Assembly: GCF_025847275.1 (NCBI RefSeq)
Contig: NZ_JAOZEV010000006.1
Location: 62,001 to 126,000 of the forward strand
Direction of reading: 5' to 3'
DNA length: 64,000 nt
Source of the DNA: Flavobacterium frigoritolerans
Lineage (GTDB): Bacteria; Bacteroidota; Bacteroidia; Flavobacteriales; Flavobacteriaceae
In this document: one piece after another, positions 43,796-52,228 of the stretch
Layout: each line of letters begins with the position of its first letter
How positions within the stretch are numbered: the stretch's first letter is position 1
Notes under the pieces: model-generated
The model's input: the letters and a program-made list of their open reading frames with translations, nothing else
Told to the model about the DNA's origin: nothing
Database searches by the model: none
Made by a program: the position numbers and the translations under genes

Positions 43796-45973
43796 TTACT
43801 TAATTATTTTATAGTGTTTTAATCCCTCTAAAATTCCTAAAGAAGCTGAGCCTTTCGCTACATAAATACTTTTGGTTGTTTCATATTTGGCAAGTTCAGA
43901 ACTTCGATTTCCTACGATAATCCCTTTAACAGAGCCTCTAAACATATCAATATCATTTCCTGAATCGCCCGCTGCAATTACATTCGATAAAGGAATCGCC
44001 CATTTACGACATAAAAATTTAACCGCATTCCCTTTTGATGCTCTTTTAGGAATAAAATCAATAAACTCTCCGTGACTTGGAATAATATTTACTTTATACC
44101 ACCCTGTTCCCAAGACAGTGATTAATTGCTCATAATCGTATTTTTCTTTATCATAATAATAGGAGATTTTATATGGATTTTGAGCTTCTTCTTCCTGCAA
44201 TCTCAGCCATGCAATCCCTTTCAAACGATTTACAATATCTTCCCTTTTCCAACGACCTGCCAAAAAGGTAGCCCAACCTTTGTCTAGAATATAATTTTTC
44301 CCATTTGTATAATAAATTTCAGTTCCTACAGAACAAATAACAAAGTCAGGCAAAGGAAATTGTTCTTCATCTATGACTTTTTTAACAAGTGCCAAATTTC
44401 TTCCTGATGCCAAAGCAAAAGCCATTTTTTCAGTACGATTTATCAAATGCTCTTTCAATTCTTTTAGTCCTGGATTATTCAACTTTGGTTCAATTAGGGT
44501 CCCATCAATGTCAGAAACAAATAAATGCTCTACCTTTCTTTTTAAACGCTCAATATTAATATTGGGGTAATGTTGCTTTTTTAAGCCAGAACCAGATGAT
44601 AATGATAAATTTTCATTAATCAATTCAACATATTGATTAACATGGCTTAACCAACTATAATGTTTTTGAATATTAATTGCTCCATTATTTGAGTAATATT
44701 TCCATTGGCTTTCATTAGTCAAAATAGTACGTAATGCTTTTTTGATTTCATTTTCATTCAGAGGATCTACTAATTCTCCGTTCTGACAGGTAGGAATAAT
44801 TTCAGATGGGCCACCATTTTTAGTAACTACAACAGGCAACCCAGAACTAGCAGACTCAATGACTGTTAATCCAAAATTTTCATGTAAGGCCAAATTTACA
44901 AAGACACCTCTTTTTTCGGCAGCATAACGATAAATAATCGAAACCTCATTTTCTACATCATGCTTTTTAGGAATTGCCATTTTTCCATATAAATCATACT
45001 TGTCCATTAATAACAATAAATCTGTTAGAACATTTTTTTCAGATTCAGGCATTTTCGAAATATCCTTTCGAATCCCAGCAAAAATGACCAGATTGGCTAT
45101 GCTTTGCAGCTCTTTATCTTTACCATAAACATCTATAAGAGTATGCAAATTTTTATGACGATCGGGTCTAGAAAGGGCTAAAATAAAAGGTTTGTGTGGA
45201 TTTATTAAAAACTTAGAGATAGCTTCAGCCACCCAATATTTCCTTTGCTCCTCTTCCATTTGTTTATTAGCATCTTGCTCTTGATGATAATAAGGAACAA
45301 ATTTACTAGTATCAATTCCAGGAGAAATTGCATGATACTTCCCTAGTTCAAAATTTTTATAGACTCTATAAGTTTCAATTTCTTGCTCTGTAGAGGTAAC
45401 GATAAATTCCGATAATTCTAAAGTCTTATCCTCTGCAGCAATCCTTTGCTCAAACTTAAATTTCTTTTCAATTTCTTCTTCACTCAAGCCACTTTCCAGC
45501 AACTTTTTCTTTTTATGAAAACCCAAAGAATGTCCTGTATGAGCAAAAGGAATATTCAGTATTGTAGATAATTCACTAGCTACATATCCTGCATCTCCAT
45601 AATGAGAATGAATCCAATTGGGGAAAATATCATGAAGTTTGATATGCTGTACAACTCCATCCACAAAAGTGTCTAAACCCTCCCATAATTGCTCCTTCGA
45701 CTTATATTTTTTTCCTAAAAAAGAAATTCGTCTAATATCTAATTTATCATTAATGATTTCAATTGGCACTGCATATTCCGGAGAAAGATTCTTATCATCA
45801 ATTAACCTTGTAAATAGATGAACATGCTCAACAGCTTCATGCTGTGATAAAAACTCGGCAAGTTCATAAACATACTTCGTTTGTCCCCCATTATCAGCAT
45901 CTCTACCAATTTCTAGTCCTGATCCTTTTAAAAGCCCATGGATATTTATTAATGAAATTCGTAATTTAGCCAT
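43796..45973 (-). CDS. bifunctional sucrose-phosphate synthase/sucrose-phosphatase
   Basis: This 725-residue protein joins a GT-B glycosyltransferase (about 1-470) to a HAD phosphatase (about 480-725). The transferase shows the sucrose-synthase-type start ISLINIHGLLKG with DADNGGQTKYV, the HSHYGDAG segment, and the donor site HENFGLTVIESASSGLPVV. The phosphatase has DIDGT (about residue 486) and GDSGNDIDMF, as in S6PP proteins. It would make sucrose-6-phosphate from UDP-glucose and fructose-6-P and then dephosphorylate it. Sucrose synthesis is unusual in this group and could supply a compatible solute. It is followed after one base by the GH32-like gene, so synthesis and breakdown are encoded together. 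Confidence 0.88.
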   Translation of the reverse strand: MAKLRISLINIHGLLKGSGLEIGRDADNGGQTKYVYELAEFLSQHEAVEHVHLFTRLIDDKNLSPEYAVPIEIINDKLDIRRISFLGKKYKSKEQLWEGLDTFVDGVVQHIKLHDIFPNWIHSHYGDAGYVASELSTILNIPFAHTGHSLGFHKKKKLLESGLSEEEIEKKFKFEQRIAAEDKTLELSEFIVTSTEQEIETYRVYKNFELGKYHAISPGIDTSKFVPYYHQEQDANKQMEEEQRKYWVAEAISKFLINPHKPFILALSRPDRHKNLHTLIDVYGKDKELQSIANLVIFAGIRKDISKMPESEKNVLTDLLLLMDKYDLYGKMAIPKKHDVENEVSIIYRYAAEKRGVFVNLALHENFGLTVIESASSGLPVVVTKNGGPSEIIPTCQNGELVDPLNENEIKKALRTILTNESQWKYYSNNGAINIQKHYSWLSHVNQYVELINENLSLSSGSGLKKQHYPNINIERLKRKVEHLFVSDIDGTLIEPKLNNPGLKELKEHLINRTEKMAFALASGRNLALVKKVIDEEQFPLPDFVICSVGTEIYYTNGKNYILDKGWATFLAGRWKREDIVNRLKGIAWLRLQEEEAQNPYKISYYYDKEKYDYEQLITVLGTGWYKVNIIPSHGEFIDFIPKRASKGNAVKFLCRKWAIPLSNVIAAGDSGNDIDMFRGSVKGIIVGNRSSELAKYETTKSIYVAKGSASLGILEGLKHYKIIK

Positions 45974-46455
45974 CTTCCTTTTTATTGGTTAGATTTTTAA
46001 GGTACGAAAATTAGAGCAGTTCACCCCTAATTTTAAGCAAAACAACCAGATTATTAACACTTTAAGATTAAATTAGTAAGACTTATAGCCAATACTAAGC
46101 CTCAATTACACAGAAATAATAGCGTAAATATGCTTGAATTCGGAGCTTAAAATTCTGGCTGTTTTTATCTAAAGTAAAATCTTTAGCCATTTATAATTAT
46201 AATTTCCAATCCTATTGTAATGACATTTATTATTTGTTTCCTCTCAAAGATGAGTTTGTGACCGCAGTAGGGTTTGAACCTTTTACTAGAAGACTTTCAG
46301 CTTTTAAGCGATTTGACAGAGGTTTGAAAAGAAAAGGATTTGATTACTTAAGCTTATGAAATAAAATTTCACTTTAATAAAATTATAGAAAGGTTTTGCT
46401 TTATTAATAATTTAATGTTAGGATCTTATTATTAATACACAATACTACAGATGCT
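45974..46455. other. 482-bp non-coding region with a tRNA-like remnant
   Basis: Most of this region is featureless AT-rich DNA. The segment 46258-46281 reads like the 3' end of a tRNA on the minus strand: 20 of 24 bases match the same part of the intact tRNA-Arg at 51458-51531. No terminator hairpin or gene was seen. Confidence 0.6.
46258..46281 (-). pseudogene. decayed tRNA 3'-end fragment
   Basis: The T-arm and 3' acceptor strand of a tRNA are recognisable (TGACCGCAGTAGGGTTTGAA on the plus strand), but no cloverleaf can be completed. It has the same orientation as the intact tRNA-Arg 5.2 kb away. Confidence 0.5.
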
Positions 46456-47874
46456 CTATACCCTAATTATATTACCCAGATTTCTAATAGCATTTTCAAT
46501 TTTATTCGTCCATAAAGGACAATAGTTTAATCGAATATAGTTTTGATAGTATTCTAAAGAAGAAAAGATATGTCCAGGACAAATACCTATTCCCTGACTT
46601 AATGCCTTCTTCTGAAATTCAAATGCATCAATATCGCTACGGAGTTCAATCCAAATACTTAGCCCTCCTTTGGGTACTGCAAGTTTTGTTCCCTCTGGGA
46701 AATACTGATTAATTGCACCGATATATTTAATCATCTGACCCTGAAGGTCATTACGCATTTTTCTAATATGTTTGCTATAAAGACCACTTTCTAAATACTT
46801 ACCGATAGCGTCCTGTAAAATCCCATTGGTAGATATATTAGAACCAAATTTTAATTTCTCAATATTTAGATGATGTCTGCCTGCGGAGACCCAGCCTATT
46901 CTGAAGCCCGGTGCGAGTGTTTTTGAGAAAGAGCTGCAGTAAAGAACATTATCATAATTGTCGTAGGCTTTTGCAGGATAACCATTAGCAGTACCAAAAG
47001 ACAATTCTCCAAGACAATCATCTTCTATCATCGGAATATTTAGCTTACCTAATAATTCAACTAGCCTGATTTTATTTTCTTCGGGCATGGAACTTCCTGT
47101 GGGATTGTGACAGCGCGGCATAAAAATACAGGCAGCTACTTCATTATTTGATAAAGCCAGTTCAAGATCATCGATACATAAACCAGTTTCGGGATCCACT
47201 TTAATTTCAAGCGCCTTTAATCCACGACGTTCCAAACTTTGCAAAATCCCATGATAAGTAGGCGATTCAACGGCTATAATATCTCCCATATTAGTGATAG
47301 AATCAAGACAAAGATTGATAGCTTCCATTCCGCCATTTGTAACTAATATATTTTTCGGATTTAATGGCTTTTTCCACTCTAGGGAAAGCCTCGATATCTG
47401 TTTGAGAAGGTTCGGATGACCCTCTATCAACGGATATTGGAAGTTGTCGTTACCTGATTCGCTTAGCGACGCCTTTACTGCTTTGTTAAGACTTGTTATT
47501 GGAATAAATTCATTGACTGGTGCAAGAATTGAAAAATTTATAATGCCGTTTTCCTTAGCATTTTTCATCATCGCAGCGGCCATTGCAGTAATCTCAACTC
47601 TTGCTGGCAGCATTGGTCGGGATTTTGTTGCAGGTATTTTTAAAGAAGAGCCAAAGGAATTTAAGATATATCCTGAACGAGGACGAGAGATGATTAAGCC
47701 TTTTGCTTCAAGCAAGGAATAGGCCTGAAATACCGTATTTAAACTTACTTTCAAATCTTTTCCTGTTTGACGTACCGATGGTATTTTGTCACCTGCCTTA
47801 AGCTGTAAAATATTTATATTCTCTTCTACTTTTTCTGCTACCTGTTCATATCGAAAACCAATACCTGTTATCAT
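46456..47874 (-). CDS. MocR/PdxR-type regulator (GntR HTH + aminotransferase domain)
   Basis: This 472-residue regulator has a GntR winged helix at about 10-75 (GDKIPSVRQTGKDLKVSLNT) joined by a linker to a fold-type I PLP aminotransferase domain (about 115-470). The cofactor-binding Lys lies in SSFSKTLAPGFRIGW. MocR proteins bind PLP and sometimes an amino compound and control a nearby gene. This one is divergent from a medium-chain dehydrogenase gene, and the 123-base gap between them holds two direct repeats. The repeats are candidate operators. The effector and regulon are unknown. Confidence 0.92.
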   Translation of the reverse strand: MITGIGFRYEQVAEKVEENINILQLKAGDKIPSVRQTGKDLKVSLNTVFQAYSLLEAKGLIISRPRSGYILNSFGSSLKIPATKSRPMLPARVEITAMAAAMMKNAKENGIINFSILAPVNEFIPITSLNKAVKASLSESGNDNFQYPLIEGHPNLLKQISRLSLEWKKPLNPKNILVTNGGMEAINLCLDSITNMGDIIAVESPTYHGILQSLERRGLKALEIKVDPETGLCIDDLELALSNNEVAACIFMPRCHNPTGSSMPEENKIRLVELLGKLNIPMIEDDCLGELSFGTANGYPAKAYDNYDNVLYCSSFSKTLAPGFRIGWVSAGRHHLNIEKLKFGSNISTNGILQDAIGKYLESGLYSKHIRKMRNDLQGQMIKYIGAINQYFPEGTKLAVPKGGLSIWIELRSDIDAFEFQKKALSQGIGICPGHIFSSLEYYQNYIRLNYCPLWTNKIENAIRNLGNIIRV

Positions 47875-47907
47875 ATCTTCTTAATTAAATATTGATAAAG
47901 GCAAAGA

Positions 47908-47943
47908 TACGAAATCTGATCTCATTTTTTTTACGAAATCTGA
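47908..47943. promoter_or_regulatory. candidate MocR operator (ACGAAATCTGA direct repeats)
   Basis: TACGAAATCTGA occurs at 47908-47919 and again at 47932-47943, 24 bases apart start to start, which is close to two helical turns. Direct repeats in the divergent gap are the usual binding layout for MocR regulators. Confidence 0.55.
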
Positions 47944-47997
47944 ATCTGTTCTTGTGTTTGTATTAGTTGGATATTTGCACTATAAAATGATAAAGAT

Positions 47998-49029
47998 ATG
48001 ACACTAGAAAAAAACACTATGAAAGCCTGGCAATTAAAAGGTTTTGGTTTGGATAATTTGAAATTAGAAAATATTGCTGTACCAACGCCTGGCAAAAACG
48101 AAGTTTTAATCAAGGTTGGAGCTGTTTCGTTAAATTTCCGTGATAAAGCAATTGTTGATGGAATCTATGAGCCAGATATGGTACCAAATCCATTAACGCC
48201 TGTATCAGATGCTTCCGGAACAATTGTACAGGTTGGTGTTGATGTAACTAGGTTTAAAGTAGGACAGAGAGTAACCTCTCATTTATACTCAAAATGGATA
48301 GAAGGTGCGCCCGCTCATAATGAACCGGATTTCTGTTTTGGTTCTCCGTTACCTGGCGGTCTTGCAGAGTATATGATTATTCATGAAGAATCAGCTGTTT
48401 TGGCACCATCAACATTAACTGATGAAGAAGCATCTACTTTGCCAATTGCAGCACTTACAGCTTGGTATTCTCTGGTTACCTATGGTAATTTACAAAAAGG
48501 AGATTCTGTATTAATACAAGGAACTGGTGGTGTTTCAATCTTCGGTATTCAACTTGCAAATGCTTTGGGAGCAAAGGTTATTGTTACGACTAGCAGTAAT
48601 AAAAAAGGAGAATGGGCTCGTAAATTAGGTGCTCAGGAAATAATCAATTATGTAGAAACTCCCGACTGGGCTGCCGAAGTAGTTAGATTAACCGATGGGA
48701 AAGGTGTAGATCAGCTATTGGAAGTAGTGGGGGGAGATGGATTAAACGATTCTGTTAAAGCAACGAAAGTTACTGGGCAAATATCGGTTATAGGATTCTT
48801 AGCGGGTCAAACTACAGATCTTAACTTAATGCAGGTGATTTTCAGACAGACTAAAATTCAGGGTATCGCAGTTGGTAACCGTTCTGCATTTGAAGAAATG
48901 AATAAAGCTTTTGACCTGTATAATATTAAACCGGTTATTGAGAAAGTATATCAATTTGAAGATGCCATTGAAGCTTATCATCATTTAGCAAAAGGCGCAT
49001 TTGGAAAAATTGTAATTAAAGTTAGTTAA
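47998..49029 (+). CDS. zinc-type alcohol dehydrogenase/quinone reductase (MDR family)
   Basis: This 343-residue cytoplasmic oxidoreductase belongs to the medium-chain dehydrogenase superfamily. The GroES-like half covers about 30-150 (GKNEVLIKVGAVSLNFRD). The NAD(P)-binding half has the dinucleotide loop TGGVSIFGIQLANALGAKV (about residue 177) and the segment ATKVTGQISVIGFLAG. The catalytic-zinc Cys/His pattern is incomplete, so a zinc-free quinone-reductase-like activity is possible. It is divergent from the MocR gene and probably controlled by it. A start at 47998 or at the internal ATG at 48019 would both keep the domain intact. Confidence 0.88.
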   Translation: MTLEKNTMKAWQLKGFGLDNLKLENIAVPTPGKNEVLIKVGAVSLNFRDKAIVDGIYEPDMVPNPLTPVSDASGTIVQVGVDVTRFKVGQRVTSHLYSKWIEGAPAHNEPDFCFGSPLPGGLAEYMIIHEESAVLAPSTLTDEEASTLPIAALTAWYSLVTYGNLQKGDSVLIQGTGGVSIFGIQLANALGAKVIVTTSSNKKGEWARKLGAQEIINYVETPDWAAEVVRLTDGKGVDQLLEVVGGDGLNDSVKATKVTGQISVIGFLAGQTTDLNLMQVIFRQTKIQGIAVGNRSAFEEMNKAFDLYNIKPVIEKVYQFEDAIEAYHHLAKGAFGKIVIKVS

Positions 49030-49165
49030 GTATCGCACATATTATAATTCATATACTTTAATAACTTAACATATTAGTTAAAAACATTAAAGGGTTCGAA
49101 CCAGAAAACTCAGTAGCCACTAAGGTTAATCAATCAAAAATATAGATGGTTTAGTCCGAATCATA

Positions 49166-49201
49166 AAAAAGCCTGTAAAATATTGATTTTACAGGCTTTT
49201 T
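49166..49201. terminator. bidirectional hairpin terminator
   Basis: AAAAAGCCTGTAAAAT and ATTTTACAGGCTTTTT form a perfect stem with an A-run on one side and a T-run on the other. It can end transcription from the dehydrogenase gene on the plus strand, and it sits just past a decayed tRNA on the minus strand. Confidence 0.85.
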
Positions 49202-49210
49202 GTTTTTTAA

Positions 49211-49260
49211 AGTGACCTTGACGGTACAGAATTCGAACCATTCATTGGAAGATCTGAGGA
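49211..49260 (-). pseudogene. decayed tRNA
   Basis: Plus-strand GTGACC (49211) followed by GGTACAGAATTCGAACC and later GATCTGA mirrors the layout of the intact tRNA-Arg (GTGACC, GGTAGGGTTCGAACC, ATCTGA), but the stems no longer pair. The neighbouring terminator matches the placement of the terminator beyond the intact tRNA. Confidence 0.45.
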
Positions 49261-49335
49261 TTTTAAATGATGCCTAATTTTAGGATTTGAAATTAGTATT
49301 ACTATTGGTTATCTGTGTTTACGTTGATTCAATAA

Positions 49336-49416
49336 AGCAGCAGGTTCACCGAAATTTATACCCATGTCAGCATTAAAAGCGTTCGGTAAATTAAAAGTCC
49401 TTTTGATGATTTATAA
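49336..49416 (+). pseudogene. tyrosine recombinase (integrase) C-terminal remnant
   Basis: The frame translates as SSRFTEIYTHVSIKSVR, a stop codon, then IKSPFDDL and a final stop. This is the characteristic C terminus of Bacteroidota XerC/D-type tyrosine recombinases, in which the Tyr of (T)EIYTHVS is the catalytic nucleophile. An internal TAA (49387-49389) and the absence of the upstream catalytic domain show it is dead. It lies among decayed tRNA fragments, which suggests a lost integrative element. Confidence 0.7.
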
Positions 49417-49553
49417 GTTTATTATTATATATTTGATAATAAATAACCTGCCACTTATCAGACTTATCTACCCAATTTGGAGGTTATATGACGTCAGTAG
49501 TATATACTAGTTGGTGGCAATAATCCAGAAAATCATAACTAAAAAGAAAAAAT

Positions 49554-50483
49554 ATGTTTTCACTTTTTAACAAGAAAAACAACAAGACAGAAATACCAAA
49601 TTGGGCTTCGTTTTTTGAAAATTCCGAATATTCTACATTCATATATGAAATTGAAAATTATTTTAGAAAGTTAAATATTGAAATTGAAATTTCCGATGGA
49701 ATTATACTTGTAACTGAAAACGAATTAGGATTTAGTAATTTAGGATTAAGCAATGTTGCGCAAAATTGCAAACAAGACAAACCAAAAAATTATAAGAATA
49801 TAATTAAGGATCACTTCAATTCATTGATAGAAGCAAACAAATTCGAAATAGAATTTGAAAAAATTGTGGATAACTTTGAGGAAGTTAAAAAATATATCGG
49901 AGTAAGATTATACAACGATGAATATATTGATTATGTTGGAAAAGAGTTTGCAATTGGAAAAGAATTTGAAGGAGATATTTATTCTATGCTTGTATTTGAT
50001 TTTCCGCACAGCATAGCAAATATAAAACCAGAACAAATAAAAAAATGGGAGAAATCTATTGATGAACTTTTTGAAATTGGACTGCAAAATATTAAAGACA
50101 AATATCCACCAACAATAACAAAAGAAAATTTTAATGTTTTTGACATTTGGTTTGCAAATTCCGACCATTTCTTTACGCCAAATATAGTTTATGATTTAGA
50201 AAATCAAAAAGAACTAACAGGAAGTAAAGGTTTGTTAATTGGAATTCCACATAGACATTCAGCAATAATTTATCCAATTGAAAATTTAGAAGTTGTAAAA
50301 GCAATAAATGGAATTTTTCCTGCAATTTACAATATGAATTTAGAAGGTCCAGGTTCACTTAGCAATAAAGTTTTTTGGTATAATGACAGAGTTTTTACTG
50401 AAATTCCATATAAAATGGAAGATGGAAAATTGCAATTATTTCCACCAGATAATTTTCTGAAATTATTAAATGAACTAACTTGA
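49554..50483 (+). CDS. uncharacterised cytoplasmic protein
   Basis: This 309-residue protein has no signal peptide or membrane segment. It is acidic with many Glu, Asn and Lys residues and a patterned alpha/beta composition. The segment GSKGLLIGIPHRHSAIIYPIE resembles DUF1444-type proteins, but the match is weak and I do not assign it. A Bacteroidota-style lone cargo gene is likely. TTGGTGGCAAT lies 33 bases upstream and its near reverse complement ACTGCCACCAA lies 11 bases downstream, so the gene is framed like a mobile cassette. Confidence 0.6.
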   Translation: MFSLFNKKNNKTEIPNWASFFENSEYSTFIYEIENYFRKLNIEIEISDGIILVTENELGFSNLGLSNVAQNCKQDKPKNYKNIIKDHFNSLIEANKFEIEFEKIVDNFEEVKKYIGVRLYNDEYIDYVGKEFAIGKEFEGDIYSMLVFDFPHSIANIKPEQIKKWEKSIDELFEIGLQNIKDKYPPTITKENFNVFDIWFANSDHFFTPNIVYDLENQKELTGSKGLLIGIPHRHSAIIYPIENLEVVKAINGIFPAIYNMNLEGPGSLSNKVFWYNDRVFTEIPYKMEDGKLQLFPPDNFLKLLNELT

Positions 50484-50493
50484 TAAATAAAAT

Positions 50494-50640
50494 TACTGCC
50501 ACCAACAGCTACAACGGGTTTGGGTAATTGACTTAATGGAAAAATGGCTTTGTATTTGGATGATTTATTTGACAAACATAAAGAATGAACTTAGTTTAGT
50601 CTCAAACCATTTGTAGCACGAGAACGTTATGTACAGGAAA
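50494..50640. repeat. attC-like imperfect palindrome between two orphan genes
   Basis: GCTACAACGGGTTTG at 50508-50522 pairs 13/15 with CAAACCATTTGTAGC at 50603-50617 across about 80 bases, followed by AACGTTATGTAC. The size and layout resemble integron cassette recombination sites, but the terminal boxes do not match the consensus well. Confidence 0.45.
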
Positions 50641-50652
50641 ACCCAAAAAACA

Positions 50653-51222
50653 ATGCGGAAATTTATAACAATAGCAATAGTCTTTATTAATTTTAGTTTT
50701 ATAAATCTTGGAATGGATTATTCAATTGAAGCTAATGTGAAAACAAAATGCAAAGATGATTTTCCTCCAAGATTATCATTTTTCTTTGAACAAATTGGAG
50801 GTTTTGGAGATAAAAGCATGGTTGCTCAAGTAGAAAAAATTCTAAAGATTGATCTCTCAACATTTCAAGAATATGATTATATGGATAATGAAGAATCATC
50901 AGATAAGTATTGGAAAAACACAACCACATTCGAAGCTGTAATAGATAAATTAATTTTAAAAATTAATACAAATCCAAAATATTACGAAAAGGTAAAATAC
51001 AATCCTATAAAATCAGAATATGCATTTTCTTCTGATACAAATGAAATGAAGAAGATTAAAGCTAAAGAACAAGAATATGAAAATCATCCAATGTATGGCT
51101 ATCCATACGATAATAAATATTTAAGTAGTGGAGCTATAGTTGAAGATTTAGAAATACTGAAAAACATATTGAAGTGTTATAAAAAAAATGGAGCAACAAA
51201 AATCAAATTGAGTTACGACTAA
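50653..51222 (+). CDS. uncharacterised secreted protein
   Basis: This protein of about 189 residues starts with a hydrophobic segment (KFITIAIVFINFSFINLG) that looks like a signal peptide or anchor. I prefer the ATG at 50653 over the one at 50629, because the shorter form begins directly with the signal. The mature part is rich in Lys, Glu, Asn and Tyr with no motif I recognise. It follows the attC-like palindrome and could be a cassette-borne gene or part of a toxin-immunity set. No function is proposed. Confidence 0.6.
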   Translation: MRKFITIAIVFINFSFINLGMDYSIEANVKTKCKDDFPPRLSFFFEQIGGFGDKSMVAQVEKILKIDLSTFQEYDYMDNEESSDKYWKNTTTFEAVIDKLILKINTNPKYYEKVKYNPIKSEYAFSSDTNEMKKIKAKEQEYENHPMYGYPYDNKYLSSGAIVEDLEILKNILKCYKKNGATKIKLSYD

Positions 51223-51351
51223 ATTAACTACACTTGACGGCTACTACAACTGATTGGTCAATTTGCATAATTGATGTGCTAACTCATCATTGAGTTAAGC
51301 TGAAAACTACATTAGCTTTTAAAGTTGAGAAAGAAAATCGTAAATCTTTAC

Positions 51352-51386
51352 AGATCCATGATGGGCTTCGAACCAAAATTCCCTGT
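51352..51386 (-). pseudogene. decayed tRNA 3'-end fragment
   Basis: Plus-strand CCATGATGGGCTTCGAACC followed by CCCTGTAAAT resembles the T-arm and variable region of the intact tRNA-Arg about 100 bases to the right, in the same orientation. The cloverleaf is incomplete. Confidence 0.45.
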
Positions 51387-51408
51387 AAATGAAGGCATTT
51401 AGAAAACT

Positions 51409-51455
51409 AGAAAAAATCCTGCAAAATAAATACTTTGCAGGTTTTCCTTTTTTCT
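51409..51455 (-). terminator. terminator of tRNA-Arg
   Basis: On the minus strand, AAAACCTGCAAAGT pairs with the TTTGCAGGATTTTTT segment just past the tRNA 3' end. The stem ends in a T-run, giving a normal intrinsic terminator. Confidence 0.8.
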
Positions 51456-51457
51456 AG

Positions 51458-51531
51458 TGACCACGGTAGGGTTCGAACCTACAACCCTCAGAGTCGAAAT
51501 CTGATATTCTATCCAGTTGAACTACGCAGTC
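51458..51531 (-). tRNA. tRNA-Arg (anticodon TCG)
   Basis: The minus strand folds as a complete cloverleaf: acceptor GACTGCG with CGTGGTC, D-arm GTTC/GAAT, anticodon stem TCAGA/TCTGA around the loop TTTCGAC, and T-arm GTAGG-TTCGAAC-CCTAC. The anticodon TCG reads CGA and other CGN arginine codons. The CCA end is not encoded. Length is 74 bases. A terminator follows and three or four decayed tRNA fragments with the same orientation lie downstream. Confidence 0.92.
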
Positions 51532-51601
51532 ATTTTAATTATAGCATTCCTATTTAGATTGTTAATTGGAAACCTAAAATGGAATACTATAATCTATTTT
51601 T

Positions 51602-52051
51602 TTAAACTAATAATTTCTTTACAATTGCTGAGATCGTTTTCCCTTCAGCAGTTCCACCTAATTGAGCAGAAGCTAATCCCATAACCTTACCCATTGATGC
51701 AATTCCTGAAGCCCCAGTTTCAGCAATAATTTTAGCGATTACAGCTTCAATTTCTTCTTCACTTAATTGTGCAGGTAAGAATTTTTCAATTACAGCTACT
51801 TGCGCTAATTCTGGCTCAGCCAAATCAGGACGGTTTTGTTCTGTAAAAATTCTAGCACTTTCTTTACGGGTTTTAACTAATCTTTGAAGTAATTTAATTT
51901 CATCATCTTCAGTTAATTCTTCTTTTGTTCCAGAAGCAGTAGCTGCCAATAACATTTCTGATTTGATAGCTCTTAAAGCTTCTAATGCTACTGTATCTTT
52001 AGCTCTCATGGCGTTTTTAATTTCGTCCATGATTATTGTTTGTAAACTCAT
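51602..52051 (-). CDS. GatB/YqeY domain protein
   Basis: This 149-residue cytoplasmic protein is a YqeY family member, with LQTIIMDEIKNAMRAKDTVALEALRAIKSEM at its start and a C-terminal GatB/YqeY helical domain (MGKVMGLASAQLGGTAEGKTISAIVKKLL). The family resembles the tail of the GatB subunit of tRNA-dependent amidotransferase and may bind tRNA. The exact function is not known. It lies downstream of ftsZ, but a strong terminator stands between, so it is a separate transcript. Confidence 0.93.
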   Translation of the reverse strand: MSLQTIIMDEIKNAMRAKDTVALEALRAIKSEMLLAATASGTKEELTEDDEIKLLQRLVKTRKESARIFTEQNRPDLAEPELAQVAVIEKFLPAQLSEEEIEAVIAKIIAETGASGIASMGKVMGLASAQLGGTAEGKTISAIVKKLLV

Positions 52052-52164
52052 CTTAAGTTTTATTTTTAAATAAGCGATGCTTATCTGATTTGAAAATTTG
52101 ATTTTGACTTCGAAATTGAGTTGAATTTGACAATGAAATTCAACTAATTTTAATTCTGTGCGAA

Positions 52165-52206
52165 GATAAAAAAAATAACCCGAAAATTAAATTCAATTTT
52201 CGGGTT
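52165..52206 (-). terminator. strong terminator after ftsZ
   Basis: AACCCGAAAATT at 52177-52188 pairs perfectly with AATTTTCGGGTT at 52195-52206. On the minus strand the stem is followed by ATTTTTTTTATC. It closes the dcw operon 23 bases after the ftsZ stop. Confidence 0.93.
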
Positions 52207-52228
52207 ACCTCATTTTGATTTTATCGTA

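Larger units (their letters stand above)
49030..49553. other. 524-bp accessory gap with tRNA remnants and a recombinase remnant
   Basis: The gap contains AGGGTTCGAACC near 49092, a hairpin terminator at 49166-49201, a tRNA-like segment near 49211-49235, the C-terminal coding remnant of a tyrosine recombinase at 49336-49416, and TTGGTGGCAAT at 49511-49521 that mirrors a sequence after the next gene. No intact gene lies here. Confidence 0.6.

Noticed and set aside
46231..46359. A plus-strand frame reading ...DEFVTAVGFEPFTRRLSAF...
   Set aside because: The VTAVGFEP phrase is the usual artefact of translating a tRNA 3' end on the opposite strand. The frame reflects the decayed tRNA, not a protein.
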